In this document: positions 34,713 to 43,308 of the stretch, one piece after another
How the letters are laid out: the number at the start of each line of letters is the position of its first letter
Position numbering within the stretch: the stretch's first letter is position 1
Assembly: GCA_021777755.1 (NCBI GenBank)
Contig: JAJYDE010000010.1
Coordinates: forward strand, 1-64,000
Length of the DNA: 64,000 nt
Source: Deltaproteobacteria bacterium
Lineage (GTDB): Bacteria; Desulfobacterota; Syntrophobacteria; Syntrophobacterales; Syntrophobacteraceae
Direction: 5' to 3'
Notes under the pieces: generated by a model
The model's input: the letters and a program-made list of their open reading frames with translations, nothing else
Database searches by the model: none
What the model was told of the DNA's origin: nothing
Translations under genes and position numbers: made by a program

Positions 34713-36068
34713 ATGGCTAAGACGTCAAAGGTCTGGTTCGCGGGCGCTAACGCCACGAACTGGACAGAGAGCACGATTTGCAAGGCCAAAGATCTTTTCT
34801 ATCTGGCGGGCCTGGATAAATGCATAGAAAAAGACGACAGCGTCGCCATCAAGATTCACCAGGGCGAATGGAACCGCACTCATTGCCTGCGGCCCGAGTT
34901 CGTCGCGGCCATAGTGGAGGAAGTAAAGGCATGCGGCGGAAGGCCGTTTGTAACCGACACCACCACTTTGACCTATCATCTCTACAATAACCGCTGTACG
35001 GGTCAGTTGGCCATGGAGGGGGCCAACCGCCACGGTCACAATCCCGCAAGCCTCCAGGCCCCCTTTGTGATTTCCGACGGGTTTTCGGGCGAAGACGACT
35101 TGCGCGTGGAGCTGCCCGAAGGAAATATCCTCAAAGAGACCTACATAGCGCGTGGTTTGTACGAAGCCGACGCGTGCATAAACCTGGCGCACGCCAAGGG
35201 CCATCCTATCACCGCCTTTGGCGGGTGCATTAAAAACTTCGGCATCGGGGGCCAGTCAAAGCGGGGCAAGTATCAAACCCACCTGGCCTTTTGGGGAGAT
35301 CCCGAAGACGCCATTGGATATCCCAAGGTTAACAAGGAAGCCTGCCGGGGCACGGAGTGTCCTTATTCAAAAATGTGTGAGGACAGTTGTCCCGAGGAAG
35401 CTATCAACGTTACGCCCGAAGGGGTCGTACTCGACCACTCCAAGTGCGCTTTGTGCTACTCGTGCCAGGTGACCTGCATGTTCACCGGGATGGAAGGCAT
35501 CGGTTTCCGCGACGAGTACTTCCCCTTGGCCCAGATCGCGATGTCCGACGCCGCCTATGGCTGCATAAAGACATTTAAACCCGGCAAGATCGGTTACATG
35601 GCCTATGCGGTTGATGTCTGTCCGGAATGCGACTGTTTCCCCTGGGGCGGGTTGCCGGTGGTGCCCGATGTGGGCGTATTTGCCTCCAAGGACCCGGTGG
35701 CGATCGATAGCGCTGTTTGCGACATGATCGATAAAGCTCCCGCGACGCCCACTTCCCGTGCTGAAGAACTTGGTCTCAAGCCCGGGGAAGATAAGTTCAA
35801 GGCAGTCAATGCCTTTACTCCGCGAATCCAGCTCAAGGCCGGCGAGAAGATCGGGATGGGCACCACCCATTATGAACTGATCACCTACGAACCGGAACTC
35901 AATCCGGAGAATATATCCAAGTGGCAGACTCGCAAGGTCCCGATGACTGTCAAGCCCATGCGTCAGATATTTAAGAACCATCATCTGGCCCATGAGTTCC
36001 TGCCGTTTAAAAGAGAAGAGTTGCCCAACTGGTTGGTGGATTGGAAAAAATTCGATCCGACGGCTTAA
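34713..36068 (+). CDS. DUF362-family Fe-S protein, copy 1
   Basis: 451 residues from the ATG at 34713 (MAKTSKVWFAGAN), with AGGAG about 9 nt upstream. The DUF362 fold has an inserted ferredoxin-like region with cysteines in CRGTECPYSKMCEDSCPEEA and SKCALCYSCQVTC, about enough for two 4Fe-4S clusters. Other family parts are VAIKIHQGEWN, FVTDTTTLTYHLYNN and CINLAHAKGHPITAFGG. DUF362 proteins are widespread in anaerobes and have no settled function. This copy leads the block that runs on to mftBC and larEBC. Confidence 0.8.
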   Translation: MAKTSKVWFAGANATNWTESTICKAKDLFYLAGLDKCIEKDDSVAIKIHQGEWNRTHCLRPEFVAAIVEEVKACGGRPFVTDTTTLTYHLYNNRCTGQLAMEGANRHGHNPASLQAPFVISDGFSGEDDLRVELPEGNILKETYIARGLYEADACINLAHAKGHPITAFGGCIKNFGIGGQSKRGKYQTHLAFWGDPEDAIGYPKVNKEACRGTECPYSKMCEDSCPEEAINVTPEGVVLDHSKCALCYSCQVTCMFTGMEGIGFRDEYFPLAQIAMSDAAYGCIKTFKPGKIGYMAYAVDVCPECDCFPWGGLPVVPDVGVFASKDPVAIDSAVCDMIDKAPATPTSRAEELGLKPGEDKFKAVNAFTPRIQLKAGEKIGMGTTHYELITYEPELNPENISKWQTRKVPMTVKPMRQIFKNHHLAHEFLPFKREELPNWLVDWKKFDPTA

Positions 36069-36118
36069 GAGTCCACTCATCTTGAGAAAACCGCCGTCAT
36101 AATTTGCAGACGATTGAA

Positions 36119-36147
36119 GGGGCGGTCCCCTCCGGGGGCGCCGCCCC
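36119..36147 (+). terminator. GC-rich hairpin between two DUF362 genes
   Basis: GGGGCGG at 36119-36125 pairs with CCGCCCC at 36141-36147 around an inner CCCC/GGGG stem. No T-run follows, so it may be a processing or attenuation hairpin rather than a full terminator. Confidence 0.4.
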
Positions 36148-36198
36148 GTCAGGGCGATTAATCGGGTTAATCAGCGGACCAAGCAATGGGAAAACCCT

Positions 36199-37311
36199 AT
36201 GAGCAGAGTTTACTGGATAAAAGGACGAAGCAAGGACTTTCGAAAGAGCATCACGTCCAGGGTGGCGACCATTTTAGGCCTGGATGAGATGGCCGAGGTC
36301 GTGGTCCCCAACCGAAGCCTCGCCATAAAGGTCAATGTCAGCGAGTTGGGCTACGGGTACAGCCTGGCGCCTGTCGTCGTCAACTCTTTTTTCGAACAGA
36401 CCAGGGATAGAGGAGCTTCCTCGCTTGTGACCGACAGCGGCAGCCTCTTTAAGGGGCCCAGGTTCAGTGGCCAGGATTGGACCGATACCGCCATCATGCA
36501 AGGCCATGGAATAGGCGATGCGCTTGACAACCAGATGATGATGGCTGGCGGCTTCACCCACGAGGAAGGCAGATTTTGCATCTCGGAGGGCGAACACCTG
36601 GGGGGGGTCGAGCTCGGAAGTTTGATACTCGATGTCACCAATCTGATAGTTGTTTCTCATGTCACGGCTCATCCCCTGGCAGGGTTGGCCGGTGCGGTCC
36701 ACAACCTGGGCACGGGGTTGCTGACGCGCTCCGGAAAAGCACGCGTTCATTCCTGCCTGGAACTCCAATTCGACGCAAATAGATGTGAAGGCGCCAAAGT
36801 CTGCCTGGCCTACTGCCCGACCGGCGCCCTTTCCGAGGCGGGGAGCAAAGTCTCTTTCGATCCGCGCATGTGCAACGGGTGCCTGGGTTGCTTTATGACA
36901 TGTCCGGGCGGCGCAATGAGCATAAGACCAGGGACAATCCCCGTCTTCCAGGAAAGTGTCGCCGAAGCCGCCGTGGTGGTGGCCAAAAACCTGCGCGGTA
37001 AAGCCTTTTACGTCAATTTTCTCAATTCGATCACTCCTCAGAGCGATGACTATCCGTTCTCGGATATTCCATTCATCCCGGACCTTGGCGTTCTGGCTTC
37101 CGACGACCCCGTCGCCCTCGACTGGGTGACTTATCAGATGATCGTTCGAAGTCCGGGCATCCCCGGTTCGATCGCCGAAGATTTAAAAGTCCTTGAAAAA
37201 GGCGCCGACAAGCTCGAAGCGATCACCGGAACAACCCCGGCTCACATGCTCGAATACGGGGAGAAAATGATGCTTGGCAGAAAAGATTGTGAATTCCTCA
37301 TCAGCGGATGA
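36199..37311 (+). CDS. DUF362-family Fe-S protein, copy 2
   Basis: 370 residues, shorter than copy 1. The ferredoxin part has CEGAKVCLAYCP and CNGCLGCFMTCPGG (two 4Fe-4S clusters). Family parts are LAIKVNVSELGYGY, LVTDSGSLFKGP, VVSHVTAHPLAGLAGAVHNLG and PDLGVLASDDPVALDWV. The two copies are clearly related but diverged. Its tail overlaps an upstream in-frame extension of the Mrp-type ATPase gene that follows. Confidence 0.8.
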   Translation: MSRVYWIKGRSKDFRKSITSRVATILGLDEMAEVVVPNRSLAIKVNVSELGYGYSLAPVVVNSFFEQTRDRGASSLVTDSGSLFKGPRFSGQDWTDTAIMQGHGIGDALDNQMMMAGGFTHEEGRFCISEGEHLGGVELGSLILDVTNLIVVSHVTAHPLAGLAGAVHNLGTGLLTRSGKARVHSCLELQFDANRCEGAKVCLAYCPTGALSEAGSKVSFDPRMCNGCLGCFMTCPGGAMSIRPGTIPVFQESVAEAAVVVAKNLRGKAFYVNFLNSITPQSDDYPFSDIPFIPDLGVLASDDPVALDWVTYQMIVRSPGIPGSIAEDLKVLEKGADKLEAITGTTPAHMLEYGEKMMLGRKDCEFLISG

Positions 37312-37336
37312 GCCAACCATGGCGCCAGGAGACAAA

Positions 37337-38233
37337 ATGGAACACGCCGAGATGGACAGGCAAAAAATGCACAGAATGCACGGGTCGATCAGCGACGCCA
37401 TGACCCATGTCAACTATAAAATCGCCATTATCAGCGGCAAAGGCGGGGTCGGCAAGACCAGCGTCGTGGTCAACCTGGCGGCGGCGATGAAAAAAATCGG
37501 GATGGAGGTGGGCATCTTCGACGCCGACGTTCACGGCCCAAGCGTGCCTAAAATGGTCGGCATCAAGACTGAAATGAGAGATATGCTTCATGGAAGCCAC
37601 GGAATCGATCCGGTCACTACTCCACATGGCTTGAAAGTCATGTCCGTGGCCCTGATCTGGCCAACCGACATGACGCCCATAATGTGGCGCGGGCAGTATA
37701 AGGCGCGCGTGATAAGGCAATTTTTGTGCAGCATAAAATGGCATGAACTCGATTTTCTTTTTGTGGACCTGCCTCCGGGTACCGGAGATGAGCCCATAAC
37801 CATAATGAAGTCGATCGAGGGCCTGGACGGCATGGTGGTCGTAACGACCCCGCAGGAAATATCCGCGATGGTCTGCAGCAGGGCGATCAATGCGGCCAAG
37901 GAGCTGAACGCGCCCATTCTTGGCCTTATCGAAAATATGAGTTCCTATCGCTGCCCGGATTGCGGCAGGGAAGAGTTTCTTTTTGGCAAGGGCAAAGGCG
38001 AAAAGTTGGCGAAGACCTTCAAAATCCCTTTCCTGGGTGGAATTCCGGTGGATGGGCAGTGTTCGGACGCGGCCGACGATGGCATTCCCATTGTCTACAA
38101 GTATCCGGATTCTCTTAGCGCCCGCGCGATAGTCAAAATTGCCGGCGAAATTCTTGAGCGGCTCCCGCCAAGGGAAAAAGTAGTCGTCAAACACCGCGAA
38201 TGGCATGAGGGAAGGGACCATCATAAACAGTAG
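37337..38233 (+). CDS. Mrp/NBP35-type P-loop Fe-S carrier ATPase
   Basis: 298 residues from the ATG at 37337, preferred to earlier in-frame starts (37274, 37319) because AGGAG lies 5 nt in front. Deviant Walker A SGKGGVGKTSVVVNLA, FDADVHGPSVPKMVG, LFVDLPPGTGDEP and NMSSYRCPDCG with the CxxC that holds a bridging cluster. These proteins assemble and deliver 4Fe-4S clusters. Position next to two Fe-S DUF362 proteins and before Fe-S radical SAM MftC suggests it loads clusters for this block. Confidence 0.88.
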   Translation: MEHAEMDRQKMHRMHGSISDAMTHVNYKIAIISGKGGVGKTSVVVNLAAAMKKIGMEVGIFDADVHGPSVPKMVGIKTEMRDMLHGSHGIDPVTTPHGLKVMSVALIWPTDMTPIMWRGQYKARVIRQFLCSIKWHELDFLFVDLPPGTGDEPITIMKSIEGLDGMVVVTTPQEISAMVCSRAINAAKELNAPILGLIENMSSYRCPDCGREEFLFGKGKGEKLAKTFKIPFLGGIPVDGQCSDAADDGIPIVYKYPDSLSARAIVKIAGEILERLPPREKVVVKHREWHEGRDHHKQ

Positions 38234-38264
38234 AACGACCTGAATAGAAAATGAGGAGAAATGA

Positions 38265-38624
38265 ATGAGTGAAAATGCGATGCCAAATGTGGCGGGCAAG
38301 GGTCCAAGTCTTATCAGGGAAATGCTGGCGACCTTCAAGGACATGGACGCAAGCTTGAATGGACTCTCGAGCGCTGCGGCGGAAAAGATCAAGTCGCTAT
38401 GTTCGGAGCAAGGTCAGCAGATAGAGCCGCTGGTGACAAAGGCCTACATGAAAACGGTAAAAGCGGGGGAAACCGCCTGGCAGTGCAGCCGGATGGCGCT
38501 GGAGTTGAAAGACTTTGCTTCCTCGGGCGACGAGGCCGCGGCCCTTGAGACAGTTGAAAAGCTCGGCGCCGAACTGGGAGATCTCATACATAAGACGAAA
38601 AACTTTGTCGTTAGAATGACTTGA
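38265..38624 (+). CDS. Small helical protein of unknown function
   Basis: 119 residues, almost entirely alpha-helical (LIREMLATFKDMDASLNGLS, ETVEKLGAELGDLIHKTKNF), two cysteines, no membrane segment. GAGGAG precedes the ATG by 7 nt. It is the first of three small genes placed between the Mrp-type ATPase and the SDR, all tightly spaced on one strand. No family recognised. Confidence 0.65.
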   Translation: MSENAMPNVAGKGPSLIREMLATFKDMDASLNGLSSAAAEKIKSLCSEQGQQIEPLVTKAYMKTVKAGETAWQCSRMALELKDFASSGDEAAALETVEKLGAELGDLIHKTKNFVVRMT

Positions 38625-38636
38625 AAGAGGCGGCCG

Positions 38637-38930
38637 ATGAAATCCGAGGAACTGAGCGAAGACCTTCTGGCGATCATGAGAATAGTCAAGGAGAAAGGCG
38701 GCACGGATTGCTCCGGTACGTGCCACCACCGCAAACCGGGTGAATTTCATTGTCACGTTCTTTCTCAAATGCTCAAAATTTCCTCGTCCGGGGTAAAAGA
38801 GAGGCTGCGCAACCTTGTGAACATGGGCTTGATGGAGCGGTTAAGAATCGAGGCCGCCACTTCCCTGGTGAGATACGTTATTTCCCCCGAAGGGGAGAAG
38901 ATATTGTCGGCAAGGGACAAGCCAAGGTGA
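38637..38930 (+). CDS. Winged-helix protein with Cys/His-rich N-terminal site
   Basis: 97 residues. The C-terminal two thirds read as a winged helix (HVLSQMLKISSSGVKERLRN then LMERLRIEAATSLVRYVISPEG). In front lies DCSGTCHHRKPGEFHCH, three Cys and four His in 17 residues, a good candidate metal site. It could be a metal-responsive DNA-binding regulator, or a small RRE-like partner. The gene starts 12 nt after the preceding stop. Next to nickel-cofactor genes, a nickel-sensing role is worth asking but is only inference. Confidence 0.65.
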   Translation: MKSEELSEDLLAIMRIVKEKGGTDCSGTCHHRKPGEFHCHVLSQMLKISSSGVKERLRNLVNMGLMERLRIEAATSLVRYVISPEGEKILSARDKPR

Positions 38931-38939
38931 GGGATTCTG

Positions 38940-39272
38940 ATGCGTCACACAATGCACGAACCAGTTGTCGATCTGGTCGAAAAGACGATCGTTCTTATGG
39001 ATGCCTTCCTGCGCGACCGCATGGATCTCGCCGGGTACGCGGCCGGACTCAAAGAGTTGAAGGTGGACTCCGTAATGGAAAGATACGGGAACGACTTTAA
39101 AAGCGATGTATCGCTTGTCTACTACCTGGACGCTCTCATGATGCTGTCGTCTTTGCAGCATGAACTGGATTTCCAGGTGGCAGAATACGGCGCCAGCGTG
39201 GCGAGCGAGGATATCAAAATGTTGCGGGAACTCTTGCATAAATTCGGGTGCGTTCCCGCCGAGCGTTGTTGA
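38940..39272 (+). CDS. Small helical protein of unknown function
   Basis: 110 residues, helical, starting MRHTMHEPVVDLVEKTIVLM. It shows no cofactor motif or membrane segment and has one Cys near each end of the last helix (KFGCVPAERC). It starts 9 nt after the winged-helix gene and ends 36 nt before the SDR start. Not recognised. Confidence 0.6.
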   Translation: MRHTMHEPVVDLVEKTIVLMDAFLRDRMDLAGYAAGLKELKVDSVMERYGNDFKSDVSLVYYLDALMMLSSLQHELDFQVAEYGASVASEDIKMLRELLHKFGCVPAERC

Positions 39273-39308
39273 ATGGATTGAGTGAGCGGGAAAGGAGGAT
39301 CGATAATT

Positions 39309-40118
39309 ATGAAACTGGAAGGCAAAGTGGCAATCGTGACAGGCGGCGCGCGCGGCAACGGCATGGCCGCCGCCAGAGCTTTGGCAAGCGAAGGCGCCGA
39401 CATCGCGATCGCCGACATATGCGGAAATATCGAAACCGCCCCCTACCAGCTTTCCACCAGGCAGACGATGGATAGCGCGGTGCAAGAGCTCAAGGAAATG
39501 GGTCGAAAAGCCCTGGGCATCGAGTGCGACGTTCGCAAAGCCTCGGATGTCGAAGCAATGGTAAAGCAGGTCCTGGAAACCTTCGGCAGGGTCGATATAC
39601 TGGTTAACAACGCCGGCATAGCAGGTCTTGAAGCCTTGGTGGACATGTCTGAGGAAGCCTGGGACGATATGCTCGACACCCACCTTAAGGGCGCCTTTCT
39701 GTGCTGCAAGCATGTCGTGCCCCATATGATCGAACAAAACAGCGGCAAAGTGGTAAATATCTCTTCGGTCGGCGGGTTGCGCGGTTTTGGCATGGGCTCG
39801 CACTATTGCGCCGCGAAACACGGCGTTTTGGGCCTCACAAAATCCCTTGCGATGGAAACCGCCGAGCACAATATCAATGTGAACGCGGTTTGTCCCGGCA
39901 CTGTATGGACCGACATGATGGCGGGACTGGCCGAGCATTTCGGCATGGAAACCGCTGACGCCAAGGAAAATTTTCTCGCCGGCCACCTGTTCAAAGACAG
40001 GGAGATATGTCCCGAGGACATCGGCAAGGCCGTGCTGTGGTTGAGCACCGATGACTCCAAGTGCATCACCGGCGGACAAATTGCCGTGGATTGTGGCTGG
40101 ACCGCGCGCGCTCCCTGA
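39309..40118 (+). CDS. Mycofactocin-coupled short-chain dehydrogenase
   Basis: 269 residues from the ATG at 39309 (GGAGG upstream). NAD site TGGARGNG (11-18), NNAG (100-103), catalytic S152, Y166 and K170 in YCAAK. After the second strand there is an insertion, about residues 38-56 (ICGNIETAPYQLSTRQTMD), that covers bound NAD. This insertion, with the AP-Y-x-L-x-T pattern, is the mark of mycofactocin-dependent SDRs, which hold their nicotinamide and pass electrons to mycofactocin. mftB follows after 110 nt. Confidence 0.9.
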   Translation: MKLEGKVAIVTGGARGNGMAAARALASEGADIAIADICGNIETAPYQLSTRQTMDSAVQELKEMGRKALGIECDVRKASDVEAMVKQVLETFGRVDILVNNAGIAGLEALVDMSEEAWDDMLDTHLKGAFLCCKHVVPHMIEQNSGKVVNISSVGGLRGFGMGSHYCAAKHGVLGLTKSLAMETAEHNINVNAVCPGTVWTDMMAGLAEHFGMETADAKENFLAGHLFKDREICPEDIGKAVLWLSTDDSKCITGGQIAVDCGWTARAP

Positions 40119-40137
40119 GCGCTCGGGCGCCGGCCCA

Positions 40138-40166
40138 CCCCCGGTCCCTCACGAAGAGACCGGGGG
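40138..40166 (+). promoter_or_regulatory. Hairpin between the SDR and mftB
   Basis: CCCCCGGTC (40138-40146) and GACCGGGGG (40158-40166) form a 9-bp perfect stem with an 11-nt loop. No T-run follows; AAAAGGAG is next. It may tune the level of mftBC relative to the dehydrogenase. Confidence 0.5.
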
Positions 40167-40228
40167 CACAAAAGGAGCAAATCAACGCAAAACCGCCCTC
40201 TGCCCGTTGGGCATGGAGTCTTGAAGAT

Positions 40229-40519
40229 ATGCATAATTATGCCGGGTCCCGCTCCTTCCGCCTTGCCGAAGGAATTCAGTTGAGGCGGGAAAAGTTCGGA
40301 CTGCTCTTCTACAATTACAGGGGGCCGAGGATATACTTTGTTCCCTCCGGTAATCTCATCGGAGACAATTTCTTCGACGGCCGAAAAACAATAGAGCAAC
40401 TGGTCGCCGATATCAGGCGTGAACACGATCTTCCGGGCAAAGAGCTAAGACTCCGTCTGGAGAGCCTTGTCCGGCTTCTGGAGTATAAAGGTTTGATCAA
40501 TGGGCAACCGCTATGTTGA
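40229..40519 (+). CDS. mftB: Mycofactocin peptide chaperone MftB
   Basis: 96 residues of the PqqD-like RRE fold, starting near MHNYAGSRSFRLAEGIQLRR. The family core REKFGLLFYNYRGPRIYFVPSG is clear. MftB binds the MftA leader and presents it to MftC. An open frame extends upstream, but the ATG at 40229 with GGAG about 9 nt away is the first standard start fitting the family length. It overlaps mftC by 20 nt. Confidence 0.92.
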   Translation: MHNYAGSRSFRLAEGIQLRREKFGLLFYNYRGPRIYFVPSGNLIGDNFFDGRKTIEQLVADIRREHDLPGKELRLRLESLVRLLEYKGLINGQPLC

Positions 40520-41534
40520 AATGGGCCTCTCGGCCCCGGTTAACGTAACCTGGGAGATGACATTTGCCTGCAACCTGAACTGCGTTCACTGCCTGTCGGA
40601 TTCCGGGAAGAAAAGGGCCGGGGAGCTAACGACTCGGGAGTGCGTCAGGGTTATCGATGATCTATCCTCAAGCAGGGTGTTTCAACTAAATATCGGTGGA
40701 GGAGAGCCCTTCACGCGTCCCGATTTCTTGGATCTCATGGAATATGCGCATCAAAAGGAGATCGTGACGTGTATCAGCACCAACGCGACTTTGATAGACG
40801 AAGAAGCGGCCAGGCGCCTCGATCACCGGCTGGTGTACCTCCAGGTGAGCCTGGATGGGGCGACTGCGGAGTCCAACGACGCCATACGCGGGAAGGGGAG
40901 TTATAACAAAGCCTTAAAAGCCTTGGAGCTTTTGAGGAAAAGAAACATGGCGGTGAGCATCAATACGGTGCTTACCAGGTTCAACTTTGTCGAGCTCGAT
41001 CAATTGACCCGACTGGCGGCTTCCCTGGGCGCCAAATCCCGTGTTTCAAGATTGCGCCCCTCGGGTCGCGGCAAAGACTCGTGGTCGAGGCTAAATGTGT
41101 CCAAAGAGGAGATGGTCGAGTTTTCCGACTGGTTAAACCGAAATCTCGATGTTTCCACCGGAGATTCCTTTTTTTCCGTCACCACGGAAGAGCGCCGGGC
41201 GCTGGGCCTTAACATGTGCGGGGCCTGCAAGCTCACCTGCTGCGTTTCACCGCTGGGGGAGGTCTTTCCTTGCGCATTCCTGCAGGAACCCGAATTCCGG
41301 GCCGGCAAAGTCCCCGACGACTCGCTCGGAGCTTTGTGGGACCAGTCCTCCGTATTTCAATCCTTCCGCCTTCTGGAGATCAAATCCTGCGGGAGTTGCC
41401 CCCGTTTCGATCTGTGTCACGGGGGATGCCCGGCTGTTGCTTACCACACGCAAAGAAGGCTGGGGACGCCCGATCCGGGTTGCCTGGCCAGTTGTGTGAG
41501 CGTCAAGTCGGACTGGACGAACGCCGATGTCTAA
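40500..41534 (+). CDS. mftC: Mycofactocin radical SAM maturase MftC
   Basis: 344 residues. Radical SAM cysteines C24, C28 and C31 (CNLNCVHC), NIGGGEPF, and a SPASM domain with auxiliary clusters (MCGACKLTCCVSPLGEVFPC, CGSCPRFDLCHGGCP). MftC decarboxylates the MftA C-terminal Tyr and then forms the Val-Tyr carbon bond. The gene overlaps mftB at its start and larE by 8 nt at its end, so the mycofactocin and nickel-pincer genes are translationally coupled. MftE, which cuts out the modified pair, was not found in the window. Confidence 0.93.
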   Translation: MGNRYVEMGLSAPVNVTWEMTFACNLNCVHCLSDSGKKRAGELTTRECVRVIDDLSSSRVFQLNIGGGEPFTRPDFLDLMEYAHQKEIVTCISTNATLIDEEAARRLDHRLVYLQVSLDGATAESNDAIRGKGSYNKALKALELLRKRNMAVSINTVLTRFNFVELDQLTRLAASLGAKSRVSRLRPSGRGKDSWSRLNVSKEEMVEFSDWLNRNLDVSTGDSFFSVTTEERRALGLNMCGACKLTCCVSPLGEVFPCAFLQEPEFRAGKVPDDSLGALWDQSSVFQSFRLLEIKSCGSCPRFDLCHGGCPAVAYHTQRRLGTPDPGCLASCVSVKSDWTNADV

Positions 41535-42396
41535 AGATTTGCAAACCGAGGGCCCCCTGGACCAGGCCGCATCGAGTACGACCTGCGAGATCGATCACAA
41601 ATTCTTCCGGCTGAAAGAGAGCCTGGCGGCCATGGAAAGCCTGGTCGTGGCTTTTTCGGGGGGAGTCGACAGCACATTTCTCCTAAGGGTCGCCAAGGAG
41701 GCGCTGGGAGACAAGCTATTGGCGGTGAGCGCCGAATCTGAGACTTCCTCTCGCCGCGAGATCGAAGATTCCCGAAGGCTTGCGCAGGAGCTTGGCGTAA
41801 GGCGCCTTGTCATTAAATCCGAAGATCTCAAATCCTCCGAGTTTGTCAAAAACTCTCCGGACAGGTGTTATATCTGCAAGAAAAACCGTTTTTCGGCGAT
41901 TCTAAGTTTGGCGCGCAGCAAGGGTTTCAAATGGGTGGCCGATGGCTCCAACCTTGACGATGAATCCGATTACCGGCCTGGCATGAAAGCGGTCGTCGAA
42001 CTGGGAGTGAGGAGCCCGCTGATGGAGGCGGGCTTGTCGAAGGCGCAGATAAGGATTCTATCCAAAAGCCGCGGCCTTTCCACCTGGGATAAGCCCGCAT
42101 ACGCCTGCCTTGCCACCCGCATTCCTTATGGAAGCCCGATCTCGGCCGAAAAGCTGGCTCAGGTGGATGCGGCCGAAGAGATGCTGCGCGCAATACTTGG
42201 CTGCGCTCAGGTAAGAGTGAGACACTTCGGCGATGCCGCGCGCATAGAGGCACCGGTGGAAAACCTGGCAAAAATTCTTGAAAACAACACTCGCCTCCAA
42301 ATTGTCGAATTTTTCAAGGGCCTCGGGTTCAGGTTCGTGACGCTCGACCTGGAAGGATACAGGATGGGCAGTCTCAACCACGCTCAAAAGAAATAA
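41527..42396 (+). CDS. larE: Nickel-pincer cofactor sulfur transferase LarE
   Basis: 289 residues. PP-loop SGGVDS (44-49), CYIC (114-117), and the sacrificial-type Cys in PAYACLATRIPYG (C194). LarE adenylates the carboxylates of the pyridinium dicarboxylate mononucleotide and donates sulfur, in Lactobacillus from its own Cys. The ATG lies inside the end of mftC. It has a 15-25 residue N-terminal extension with low similarity. Confidence 0.92.
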   Translation: MSKDLQTEGPLDQAASSTTCEIDHKFFRLKESLAAMESLVVAFSGGVDSTFLLRVAKEALGDKLLAVSAESETSSRREIEDSRRLAQELGVRRLVIKSEDLKSSEFVKNSPDRCYICKKNRFSAILSLARSKGFKWVADGSNLDDESDYRPGMKAVVELGVRSPLMEAGLSKAQIRILSKSRGLSTWDKPAYACLATRIPYGSPISAEKLAQVDAAEEMLRAILGCAQVRVRHFGDAARIEAPVENLAKILENNTRLQIVEFFKGLGFRFVTLDLEGYRMGSLNHAQKK

Positions 42397-42461
42397 CCGG
42401 CCATGCTGAAGCATGAACCGGACTCAACAGATGACGCGCATGAAGCGCAAAAGGAGTGGGA

Positions 42462-43298
42462 ATGGACCAAAAGCATCTCAAAGCTCTGCTGGAGATGGTT
42501 CAAAACGGTCGGATGGATCTGGACGCGGCGATGCTACAGTTGAAAACACTTCCGTTCGAGGACCTGGGCTATGCAAGAATCGATAACCACAGGTGCGTGC
42601 GCACCGGCGTTCCGGAAGTGATATTTTGTCAGGGAAAGACCATAGCCCAAATCCAGGGCATTGTGGGCCGGATCTCGCAAAACCATGCAAATATTCTCGC
42701 CACCCGGGCCGGACGCGAAGTCTACGAGGCCGTTCGCGAGGTGGCGCAGTGTCAATACTTCGAGATGGCCGGAATCGTTGTGATCCGACCTGAACCGGTC
42801 GAGAAGGTGGGAGATATCGCCGTGGTGAGCGCGGGCACCTCCGACATGCCGGTCGCCGAGGAAGCCGCCGTAACAGCCGAGACGCTGGGCAACCGGGTAA
42901 ATCGGATCTACGATGTGGGGGTCGCGGGAATTCACCGTCTTCTGCATGTTCGTGAAGAGCTGTTTAAAGCCAAGGTGGCCGTGGTCGTGGCAGGGATGGA
43001 AGGCGCCCTGGCGAGCGTAGTGGGAGGACTGGTTTCCTGTCCTGTCATCGGAGTGCCTACCAGCGTCGGTTACGGCGCAAGCTTCGGGGGCGTGACGGCC
43101 CTGCTGAGCATGCTTAACAGTTGCGCTTCGGGAGTGTCGGTGGTCAATATCGACAATGGCTTCGGCGCCGGGTACCAGGCCGGGCTCATAAATCGAATGG
43201 CTTCCAGGAGCGAGGAGGCCCCCCGGACTCTTGGAGCGCCCGGCGAGCGCTCACAGGTTTCAATGGCGGCGCGGATTCGCCCCGTTTGCGTTCAATAG
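42462..43298 (+). CDS. larB: Nickel-pincer cofactor biosynthesis protein LarB
   Basis: 278 residues from the ATG at 42462, with AGGAG 5 nt upstream. The C-terminal part is a PurE-like Rossmann core (VVSAGTSDMPVAEEAAVTAE, AVVVAGMEGALASVVGGL, GVPTSVGYGASFGG). LarB carboxylates nicotinic acid adenine dinucleotide and hydrolyses it, giving the first pincer intermediate. The C-terminal 35 residues after GFGAGYQAG are longer than usual. It sits between larE and larC. Confidence 0.93.
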   Translation: MDQKHLKALLEMVQNGRMDLDAAMLQLKTLPFEDLGYARIDNHRCVRTGVPEVIFCQGKTIAQIQGIVGRISQNHANILATRAGREVYEAVREVAQCQYFEMAGIVVIRPEPVEKVGDIAVVSAGTSDMPVAEEAAVTAETLGNRVNRIYDVGVAGIHRLLHVREELFKAKVAVVVAGMEGALASVVGGLVSCPVIGVPTSVGYGASFGGVTALLSMLNSCASGVSVVNIDNGFGAGYQAGLINRMASRSEEAPRTLGAPGERSQVSMAARIRPVCVQ

Positions 43299-43308
43299 GA
43301 GGATTTAA

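Noticed and set aside
38841-40079. A 412-codon minus-strand frame over the SDR gene
   Set aside because: Antisense to the clear mycofactocin-type SDR and a small co-directional gene.
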